Of a stretch of 64,000 nt of DNA, positions 47,764 through 56,957 are shown piece after piece (the first letter of the stretch is position 1; the number at the start of each line of letters is the position of its first letter). The notes beneath the pieces are model-generated. The model was not told the origin of the DNA. It was given only the letters and a program-made list of their open reading frames with translations, and made no database searches. The translations under genes and the position numbers were made by a program. Origin of the DNA: Costus lasius (taxonomy: Eukaryota; Streptophyta; Magnoliopsida; Zingiberales; Costaceae); NCBI GenBank assembly GCA_027563935.2, contig JANVAS020000222.1, positions 1,860,001-1,924,000 of the forward strand, read 5' to 3'.

Positions 47764-49215
47764 AGCTTCCTAGAAGCCATAACATACTCTGCCTTCAATT
47801 GGAGATGATGGTAGTCCATCATGAAGCCTTTTACAGCTTACTTCACTACCAGATACAAAACTGATGCTGCGATCAAGGTCAGAATAGAACAAGCTATCAA
47901 GTATTACCCTATACACCAAGCTTTTCTTATCTCTACCAATCGAGAACCATTCCTATAGTTCTTTGTAGAACCAAGAATGTTATTTTCTCCTTATCCAGTG
48001 CCATGCACCTGGATTGGACTTGGTATTAATCGGTTATGCTTTCGGCACTAACCATATCTGGTCTATAACATACCAACATCGATGTATGTCGTCTAACTTA
48101 GGACTTGATGTTTCTTGGATTTATCCAAAAACTCTCACACCTACCCCATAGGTGATGTCCACTAAGTTATTCATCATGAGACACTTCCCAATCATCTCTT
48201 CACCAAGTGAAGGATCAGGATGCCGTCTCTGATGATCTGTACGTACCTAACATACAAGACCAGAGATGTCATTAAGCTCCCACTGCACTCAGGCACCATA
48301 GAATGAAGATTCTCTGTATTGAGTTAGGAGTTACCCATAAGTCAAAGTCAGACGAATCGATTCAACCTGTACAGCCTATGTGTTCTGAGCCTCAGGTAAT
48401 CCATAACCTGTAAAACTAGCTCAGAGTCCATCTTTGACCAAATGTGTCAAATATTTGACCATGGATTACATCCAAGTCAAAGTTTCTCCCACTAGCCTTT
48501 TCAAGAGAAAATCTTTCCCAAGAAAATCAGCACCTTAAGTAGCAACCAAGTTGCTTTCTTGTGGGATTATGGAAGCAGTATCCCTAAAGGATACCCCATA
48601 CACACATATGTCAGATATGGAACATCTTTCAGTGTTTAGGAAAAACTGTTCATTTTGCACAACCTTTACAAGGAGTTATATGACTTCACCAACATCGAAT
48701 CATACCAACCATAATTCGATTCCTCCAATTAGACACTCAGCCTCAATGAAGAGTTCTATAAGGAGTGAGCTATGAGGAAATCTCATACTCTTAGGGACAG
48801 TCATAAACTATGGCTCAAGTGCTTTCTCACAAATTAGAAAGCTATATGGATATATCAAGCAGAACCACTTAATCTTATCCATATGGGAAGATTCATTGTC
48901 CTTGCTAGGAGGAACACATGAATCGATCCAATCCTTATTCCCACATTTTATGAACCCAAGGTTGCCCACAACCTACATATATGGTTCAAATTCCATCTTT
49001 GATCCTTTTATGCTAAGTGGTTGACCTTGGACTAAATCCAAGTCACAACTTCCTCCCACTAGCCTTTTTCAAGGAAAGACATTTCCAAGAAAAATGACAT
49101 TATGAGCAACAATTACTTGTTCTCCTGTGGGTCTATGGAAATTTGTATCCCTAAGTGAACTTAGGATACACCACATACACTTTTTCAGATCTTAGTTCTA
49201 TGGTAGTAGAACCTT
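47764..49215 (-). pseudogene. Decayed copia pol (part 2): integrase C-terminal linker, RT and RNase H remnants
   Basis: Minus-strand translation gives degraded matches to the sister pol: AEYV(MA)SR(K)L near 47790, YRPDM for TRPDV near 48075, LVLYV for the RT YVDD segment near 48250, and FLGK(D)FLLK for the linker near 48510. The linker segment occurs twice (48470-48660 and 49020-49210). The frame is destroyed by many stops and shifts. With 38390-38700 and the LTR at 36087 it forms one old element, split by copia A. Confidence 0.7.
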
Positions 49216-49627
49216 AGATATATGACCCAAAGTCTCATATCTCTAGATCCAAATACTGAGTCATGTCATCTCCTAACTTGGAGATTGACGCAGGGCAAAA
49301 GTTCACAGTTGCTAGAGGAGAGGAGAGTTGAGGAAAAAGAGAAGAGAAGAGGGGCCATCAGCTCACCTTCAACAACGCTAGACAAGGGGCCAGCGGCTCA
49401 CCCTTGAACAACCAAGAACGAGGGGCCAAAGGCTCACCCTCAAGGTAACAAGAAAGGAGCCAAAGGCTCACCCTAACCATAACCTCACAAGGAGGAAGAT
49501 ACACCACGAAGGTTCCAAAAATAACTTTTCTTACTTGTATTCAACTTGGAGTGTTTACATAATATAGGCAAGCCACCAACGGCTATTAAGGCAGATTTAA
49601 CATTGAGAACATAAGAGAAAATTAAAG
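49216..49627. repeat. Spacer with a four-copy ~35-bp repeat (49351-49490)
   Basis: Copies of GGGGCCAAAGGCTCACCCT start at 49351, 49386, 49422 and 49456 (spacing 34-36), with AACAACNAGAAC-like spacers. The rest shows nothing recognisable. The junction to the copia B duplicate is sharp at 49628. Confidence 0.7.
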
Positions 49628-51841
49628 CAACTCACTCCTCCTGGAACACCTCAATGGAATGGTGTGTCTGAAAGGAGAAATCGAACTTTATTGGATATGG
49701 TTCGATCTATGATGAGTCATGCAACTCTACCTCCCTCATTCTGGGGGCATGCACTAGAGACAGCTTCTCTGATACTGAATAATATTCCATCTAAGAGTGT
49801 CTCCAAAATACCATACGAGGTATGGAGTGGGAGACGCCCTAATCTCACGTTTATCAGGATCTGGGGATGTGAGGCTTATGTCAAACGTCAGGATTCTAGC
49901 AAGCTAGAACCTAGATCTGATAAGTGTGTATTTGTGGGGTATCCTAAGGAAACTAAAGGATACTACTTCTATGTCCCAACCGAGAACAAAGTTTTTGTTG
50001 CTCGGGGTGCTGTCTTTCTAGAGAAAGAATTTCTTATGAAAGAATTTAGTGGGAGGGAGTTTGACTTGGATGAGGTCCAAGTGCAACCACAAGACAAAGA
50101 GATGGAATCTGAGCCACCTGCACCAGTTGTTATACAATCTGAGGCTCAGACATAGGTCCCACGTAGGTCTGGGAGAATTCGTCGTGCACCTGAAAGGTAT
50201 GGGTCGCTACCGACCCAACACGATGGGATCTTCATCATTGAGGATGAACCTAGAACCTATGATGAGGCGGTCAGTGGACCGGACTCCGAGAGATGGCTTG
50301 ACGCCATGCGATCCGAGATGGACTCCATGTCGGCTAACCAAGTCTGGGATTTGGTTGAGCTGCCTGATGGGGTAAAACCCATAGGGTGTAAATGGGTCTT
50401 CAAGAAGAAGACAGACATGGATGGCAATATAGTTACCTATAAGGGTAGACTAGTGGCTAAAGGATTTAAACAAGTCCACGGGGTGGATTATGATGAAACC
50501 TTCTCGCCAGTTGCCATGATCAAGTCCATTCGGATTCTGCTTGCTATAGCTGCATATCATGACTATGAGATATGGCAGATGGATGTGAAGACAGCGTTCC
50601 TTAATGGGAAGCTGACTGAGGATGTGTACATGACACAACCTGATGGCTTCATCCATCCTGCAGAGGCTAGTAAGGTCTGCAGGCTAAAGAGATCCATTTA
50701 TGGATTAAAGCAAGCATCTCGAAGTTGGAATCTTCGATTTGATGAAGCTGTGAGAAATTATGGCTTTATCAAAAGCAAAGATGACGCCTGTGTATATAGA
50801 AAATTCAGTGGGAGCTTGGTGATTTTTCTGGTCTTGTATGTCGATGACATACTGCTCATCGGAAACGACATCCCTAGTCTTCAAGCTGTGAAGACATGGT
50901 TGGGGAAGTGTTTTGAGATGAAAGACTTAGGGGAGGCCGCTTATATTCTAGGCGTGAGGATTTACCGAGATAGATCCAAGAGGCTCCTGGCCCTTAGTCA
51001 GAGTACCTACATTGATAAGGTCCTGGAGAGGTTTAACTTGGAGCAATCCAAGAAAGGATACCTTCCAGTAAGACATGGCCTTACTCTCTCAAAGAGCCAG
51101 TGTCCTACAACACAGGCTGAGCGGGATGACATGAGTCGAATTCCTTATGCTTCAGCAGTAGGATCGATCATGTATGCAATGTTGTGTACTAGACCAGACG
51201 TGGCATATGCTGTAAGCATAACCAGCCGATACCAATCCAATCCAGGTCTGCAGCACTGGGTGGCTGTAAAGAACATCCTAAAGTATCTGAGGAGAACTAA
51301 GGATTTGTTCTTGGTCTATGGGGGACAGGAAGAGCTCAGTGTGCAGGGCTATACTGATGCATCATTCCAGTCTGACCCTGACGACTTTAGATCGCAGGCC
51401 GGCTATGTGTTCAAGATAAATGGAGGCGCTGTATGCTGGAAGAGCTTCAAGCAATCCACCATAGCAGATTCTACAACCGAGGCAGAGTATGTGGCCGCTT
51501 CTGAGGCAGCCAAGGAAGCCGTTTGGATAAGGAAGTTCATATCTGATCTTCAGGTGGTTCCTAGTGCAGTGGATCCCATTGAACTCTATTGTGACAACAA
51601 TGGAGCAATTGCACAAGCCAAGGAACCACGGTCTCATCAAAGATCCAAACACATACTCAGAAGATTTCACCTGATCAGAGAGATCATTGAAAGAGGTGAT
51701 GTCAAGATTAGCAGAGTTGACACAGAAAACAATCTGGCAGACCCATTGACCAAGGCTTTGGCGCAGCAGAAGCATGATGGTCACGCTAGAGATATGGGGT
51801 TAAGATTTCTCAACCTCTAGGTCTTAGTGCAAGTGGGAGAT
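49628..51841 (+). mobile_element. Truncated internal region of copia B (upstream tandem copy)
   Basis: Identical in length and nearly in sequence to 57117-59330, at a constant offset of 7,489 bases with four differences seen by eye. It starts abruptly within the integrase core and continues through RT and RNase H to the polypurine tract and into the LTR at 51842. It is therefore the 3' part of an element copy whose 5' portion is lost. Confidence 0.93.
49664..51820 (+). pseudogene. Partial pol of copia B upstream copy (integrase end, RT, RNase H)
   Basis: The frame begins within NGVSERRNRT of the integrase active site, so the first two catalytic Asp of the core are missing. A stop TAG at 50153-50155 replaces CAG of the sister copy in the linker after integrase. 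The downstream frame 50306-51820 is open for 504 residues and holds RT (YVDDILLIG, near 50840) and RNase H (ADSTTEAEYVAASEA, near 51470). One linker residue differs from the sister (RIRRAP here, RIHRAP there). RT and RNase H are intact, but there is no promoter or Gag upstream. Confidence 0.9.
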
Positions 51842-53731
51842 TGTTGGTGTATATGCCCTAGGACCTAGTTTTGGTCCACTTATGTACTACTTGACTTTGA
51901 TATTTATATATATCATTCTGGCATTGTCATTGTCAATGTTTGTTTACATCTGCGCACATGTACTAACATGATAATGTCCCTGGAGACAGATTGGATCTGT
52001 GCTCAAATTATTGTCCCCAGTCGATGTACCTTAGTGGATATGGGACAGCTATGGTACTTGAGAGACTGGTATGTGAGCTGGTTAGGTACGTGGTGCTAAC
52101 GCAGACACATGGGTATATCATTGGAGGATATACTGGAAAGACCCGCTGTGAGGCTATGACTTGGTGTCATAAGTTATCCTCACAAGTGACAGGAGATGCA
52201 TTGATCCCTTGACTTGAGGTCATTGATCGTTCTATATGGTTAGCGACTTGCTTTGATACAACCTAACACCTCGCCGTAGTTGGGAGGTCATAATGGTTGT
52301 CATTGAGCATGTCACGACCCATATGAGAAGGTCAATGGACAGACATAGGATTTGCCCCTTCCTTAGGGAAGTATGATATCCATGGAGCTCCTCTATGGTT
52401 CTATGACTGAGAGTGTATGGCCATACCCAGGTAAGAACCTGTTTTAGTCATAGCCATGTGATTGGGTGAAAACAAGTGGTGACACACTTGTCCAATCGGA
52501 TATCAGTCCGGCAAAGAGACTGTAATGCATCTGTACCTAGTTGCGATGATGGGGATGTCGATGTCGATATCCATTCCAATGACCTGGGTAGCAGCGATGC
52601 ACTGCTAGGTGCCACTCACTGCTTGTGGTGACCTTTGGTCAGCACTGCCAGCGTCAGAAGAACCTACAGGGTCACACACCTTGATACTTGAGTTCTCGTA
52701 TTGATCGAGAAGCCTTATGATTAAGTTATTGGATAACTCGGATCTAATTGGGAGATTTCATCAGCACCAATGGGCCTGATGAGATGGAAGAATGTTATTG
52801 GAGCCAAACTTCATTTTTGGCAGGTTGACCCGTATTTGACCATGGTTGGTCACACTTGGATTAGGGTTGCATTGGATTGGATCCAAATGCTTAATCAACC
52901 CATAGGATGAAGTTTGGGCTAGCTCATAATCCAATGAAGCCCAATAACAAGTTCTCATGAAGAGAAGAGAGGCTAAAAGGGTATAATGGGGAGAAACCCA
53001 ACCCCATTGGCGCCTAAGGGGCATAATGGGGTTAGGGTGGCAAAGTTGCTTCATTAAGGAAGCAATTTGCGCCTAGCCCTTCTCCCTTGATGGTATGAAT
53101 GCCTTTAAGGCATGTCTTGGGCTGATATGGTACTTGGGCAATTATGGAAAGGTTGAATGAAGTTTATGGTAAAGTCTTGGAGACTTTCCTTACATCAAAC
53201 CTCCTCATCCTAGCCCTACACTTGTCATGATCCTAGCCCTTGCCCTAATCGCCTCTTGCCCTATATATATGTGACCCTAGCCGCCCTCTCTTATAATGAT
53301 TCATCCTTGGAGGCGTGAACATAAGAAGGGAGCGAGAGCAAGGAGCATTGGCGCAATCTCTTCCTCTTCCATCAAGTGGCCGCAAGCTTCTCCTTCCTTA
53401 CCACTTGGCGCATCTTTCTCTCTTGGTGGCGCAAGGTGGTTGGATCATCTCCCTAAGGCTTGGATCTTCTTCCCGAGGCTAGCACCGGGCGTGGAAGAAG
53501 AGGACTCGAGGCATCCGTGTGTGTGAGACTGCAGAGGGCGCACAGTTGGGCGCCTATCACGACATCGACCTCATCTTGCTCTGAGGTATTTTCTAACTCA
53601 TCGTGTCGACCCCCTTGCATGCGATCTTCACTGGGTTTTTGGGACGGACCTGTTTCGGGGACATTCTTCCGCTGTGCAATGTATGTATGTGTCTCTGAAA
53701 AATTGTAAAATGTCCCCGGGGTTTCCCAACA
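51842..53731 (+). repeat. Copia B LTR, shared between the two tandem copies
   Basis: 1,890 bases, TGTTGGTGTATATGCC...GTTTCCCAACA. It serves as 3' LTR of the truncated copy on its left (polypurine tract before it) and 5' LTR of the copy on its right (PBS after it). No difference from 59331-61220 was seen by eye. TATA box at 53261-53271; TGGCGCA motifs at 53350-53430. Confidence 0.93.
53261..53271 (+). promoter_or_regulatory. TATA box of copia B LTR
   Basis: CTATATATATG, about 470 bases before the LTR end, with the expected transcription start some 30 bases on. The same box lies at 60750-60760 in the other LTR. Confidence 0.6.
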
Positions 53732-53732
53732 G

Positions 53733-53743
53733 TGGTATCAGAG
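53733..53743 (+). other. Primer-binding site of copia B, initiator tRNA-Met type
   Basis: TGGTATCAGAG, one base after the LTR end, complementary to the 3' end of initiator tRNA-Met. Confidence 0.88.
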
Positions 53744-55388
53744 GGACTTGCAAGACTCGAACTATGTTTTATGCTTTTCTTTCATGCTCACATGCCATAT
53801 CTCTTTTTTCGAAAATAGCATGATGCATGGCAAACGATTTTTTCTAAGTAGGAAAAAATTAGGGTTTCTTGTTTCTATCATCCTCTCAATCTCTTTTGGA
53901 TTTTTGGACTATTTTTCTTGTCTGATTTAAAGATCAAAGGCGCACGTAGTTTTGTCAAGTAGGACGGGCATTGTGTCTTCGGACTGGCCAAGTCTCTTGA
54001 TCTGACAAAATTGCCAGCCGAAAGGATCTCTGAAATCACCTTGAAAAATAAATCGCAATTAACCAAAAGATTTGTGAGAAGAAGAGGAGAAAAAGAGACT
54101 AGTTTTAATGAAAAAGTAAAATTTCAGATTTTATGTTTTTCATGAGCATGTAGAATTGCATGAGTAAATACCTTGATTGTGCATAATGTTGTGATCATTA
54201 GTCAAGCCCCCCTTTGCATGCCTGTGATGTTTCCTCGTGAGGCCTGTGTGCCGCTTTTCTTTTTGCTTTTAAGAAGACTAGGGTAGCGCATGTACTTGGA
54301 GCTTGGCGCATGCATGGAGTTGGCGCACCTTGGATGGTGGCGCAACAAGCATCAAGGAAAAGGTGCAACCTTGCTTGATGACACAAGTTAGGCATGGCCG
54401 AACCCTTGGGTTTGAGAGCTAGCTAACTTGGCATCTTTCATTGTGGCGCATTCTCCTTGGAGGAAGACCATGGCATTGGCCGAACCTTTGAGGTCTACCC
54501 TTAAGGTTTGAGAGCTAAGCCATGAAGAAAGAACCTTGGAGCCCACCTTGAAGACCAAGATAGAGGGCGACTAGGATAGGTCTATCTTAGGGGCTTGAGT
54601 CCTATGTCAAGAGTTGAACCTCCTTTTGGCATGGGTTGGTTCAATGTCTTGAAAGGGCTTTGATCACATCATCTTTTACTGCTTTCCTTATCTGCTAAAA
54701 GCATGCCTGTGATGTTTTATCATTATGTTATCACTATAGGATTGCATGCCTGTATTGTTAGACATAAGATAAAACTGATGAGACCTTAAAAACCCTCATA
54801 AAATATCAAGTCTAGAAGCCTTCTAACGCGTAGCCCTCACTAAGCTATCGATCAGTGGAGTTGTGAACTGGTTCCCACCCTCGTGGGACACACCCACTTA
54901 TCTTTAGAAAGTGTGTGGTGACAATGGTTTCCCCAGTCCAGTTTTAACCTGGGCGTGCCTTCGCAAGGAAACTCGTTGGCCCTGGGCATAACGGTTAGGA
55001 ATGGACTTGACTAGAAATTCACATGTGCTGGGCACATGGTGAAAGTCTAGAGGCATCGTTGAGAGGTAAAGGTTTCATGTTGTATCCAGCCCTCGCTGGA
55101 CATGAAATGCCCAGACTGTCTCAACAAGGGGAGTTGCTTGGAGCAACCGGCCGGCGCGCCCACCTTAGGAAGCATGGGTTACTTTGTGCATCTCATCCCA
55201 CCCTCGTGGGACGCGAAGCCTCATGTGAAATAAGGATCCCATCTCACTAGGAAGTTTTAAACCTCCCGATTGACTTTGTGGGTTGTCAATTCGAATTTAA
55301 AATAGTGGGAGCCATGGTCATTTAAAACAAGTCCAGTTTAAATGATTCGAAGTAGTACTAATCTGTTCTTCTTGGGTGTTGTAGAACA
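53744..55388 (+). other. Untranslated leader of copia B
   Basis: 1.6 kb with no conserved frame. It contains TGGCGCA motifs (54305, 54323, 54340, 54443) and the three-hairpin motif at 54873-55211. It is homologous to the minus-strand leaders at 1666-2400 and 62060-64000. The short frame at 55023-55250 overlaps the hairpins and is not conserved. Confidence 0.85.
54873..55211 (+). other. Three-hairpin leader motif, copia B
   Basis: TCCCAC-CCTC-GTGGGA (54873-54888), TCCAGC-CCTC-GCTGGA (55085-55100) and TCCCAC-CCTC-GTGGGA (55196-55211): perfect 6-bp stems, all with the loop CCTC, spaced 212 and 111 bases. Confidence 0.75.
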
Positions 55389-56942
55389 ATGGCTACAAAC
55401 ACTGGCGGATTATCACTGCGATCCCTCCTTGATAAGGATAAGTTAGTTGGAACTAACTTTATGGACTGGCATCGGAATTTGAGGATAGTCCTCAAGCTCG
55501 AGAAGAAGCTGTATGTCCTTGAACAGCCTCTTCCTGCGGCTCCTCCGCCTAATGCCCGAACGGCAGACAGAGATGCTTTTAGAAAGCATCAGGATGACTC
55601 TTTGGAGGTTGCATGTCTTATGCTAGCCAGTATGGCACCTGAACTGCAGGTGCAATATGAGGAGCAGAACGCTTTTCAGATGATTACTCGTCTGAAACAG
55701 ATGTTCGAGGCTCAGGCTAGAACTGAGAGATTTGACACCGCCAAAGCAGTCTTTCGGTGCAAGTTGTCTGAAGGTGCACCAGTGAGACCCCATGTTCTCA
55801 AACTCATTGGGAATGTGGATCATCTCAGGAGACTGGGACACAACATAGACAACGAGCTGGTTGTGGATCTTATTCTTCATTCCCTGCCCCCTAGCTTCAG
55901 TCCGTTTATCATTAACTTCAACATAAACAGGATTGAGTGCACACGGGAGGAATTGATGAATATGCTCCAAACAGCCGAGCGAGAGATGGGTAAGACCAAA
56001 CCCAATTCTGTTCTTTTGGTCCCTGCGACCAAGAAGATAAAGAAGAAGGGTAAGGCACGTGCTAAGAGCAGTGCCAGAGGTCCTACCAAAGCACTGAAGA
56101 AAAGGGCGAAGAAGTCAAAGGAACAGAGGTGTTTCCACTGTGGCGAGCAGGGCCACTGGAGAAAGGACTGCAGGCAACTTCAGAATGAGGAGAAGAAAGG
56201 CTTGGCCTTAACTTCTAGCTCAGGTATTTATGTTACAGAAGTCAACCTTTCTACTTATATGTCATGGGTATTGGATACCGCATGTGGAGCTCATATTTGT
56301 ACAAATATGCAGGGGCTCAAGAAAAGTAGATCGGTGCGGCCTGGAGAGATTGACCTACGCGTTGGAAACAGGGCACAGGTTGCTGCTGTTGCTGTAGGCG
56401 TTTTGACTCTCTCCTTGCCTTCTGGACTTCAATTAGAACTAGATAATTGCTTTTGTGTACCTTCACTTACTAAGAACATTGTATCCATTCCTTGCTTAGC
56501 AAAGAAGGGATTTAAGTTTGAAATAAATAAGAACTCTTGTTCTTTTTCATTTGCAAATATGTTCTATGGGAAGGGTACTTTGTGCAATGGTCTATATATC
56601 TTGGATATGGAAAGTTCTATCTGTAACATAAGTAATAAAAGGACCAAACTGAGTGGTTCAGTTGGTGCTTTCCTATGGCACTGTCGATTAGCCCATATAA
56701 ACAAGAATCGCATCCAACAACTCCATGCAAATGGATTGTTAGATTCAAGTTCCTTGGAGGAATTTGATACCTGTGAACCTTGTTTATTAGGGAAAATGAC
56801 AAAGGCACCCTTCACCAAGATTGGTGAAAGGGCAGGAAGTTTATTGGATCTCATACATACTGATGTGTGTGGGCCTTTCAATAAACAAGCCAGAGGAGGG
56901 TACAACTACTTCATCACCTTCACTGATGACTTCAGTAGGTAA
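55389..56942 (+). CDS. Gag-protease-integrase (N-terminal half) of copia B, ends at a premature stop
   Basis: 517 residues from MATNTGGLSLRSLL. Gag capsid-like domain about 10-220, a Lys-rich stretch 210-245, zinc knuckle CFHCGEQGHWRKDC at 248-261 (CX2CX4HX4C). Protease active site D296 in WVLDTACGAHI. Pre-integrase zinc-binding pairs H431/H436 and C462/C465. First integrase Asp D492 in DLIHTDVCGPF. The frame ends in FTDDFSR followed by TAA at 56940-56942, where copia A has a Tyr codon. The same frame then continues at 56943. The start is supported by a matching ATG context in copia A (42188) and by the end of the leader. Gag and protease could still be made from this copy. Confidence 0.92.
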   Translation: MATNTGGLSLRSLLDKDKLVGTNFMDWHRNLRIVLKLEKKLYVLEQPLPAAPPPNARTADRDAFRKHQDDSLEVACLMLASMAPELQVQYEEQNAFQMITRLKQMFEAQARTERFDTAKAVFRCKLSEGAPVRPHVLKLIGNVDHLRRLGHNIDNELVVDLILHSLPPSFSPFIINFNINRIECTREELMNMLQTAEREMGKTKPNSVLLVPATKKIKKKGKARAKSSARGPTKALKKRAKKSKEQRCFHCGEQGHWRKDCRQLQNEEKKGLALTSSSGIYVTEVNLSTYMSWVLDTACGAHICTNMQGLKKSRSVRPGEIDLRVGNRAQVAAVAVGVLTLSLPSGLQLELDNCFCVPSLTKNIVSIPCLAKKGFKFEINKNSCSFSFANMFYGKGTLCNGLYILDMESSICNISNKRTKLSGSVGAFLWHCRLAHINKNRIQQLHANGLLDSSSLEEFDTCEPCLLGKMTKAPFTKIGERAGSLLDLIHTDVCGPFNKQARGGYNYFITFTDDFSR

Positions 56943-56957
56943 GGATATGTCTACTTA

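Noticed and set aside
51362..51784. 140-residue minus-strand open frame (repeated at 58851-59273)
   Set aside because: Shadow of the RNase H coding strand; identical in the second copy only because the DNA is duplicated.
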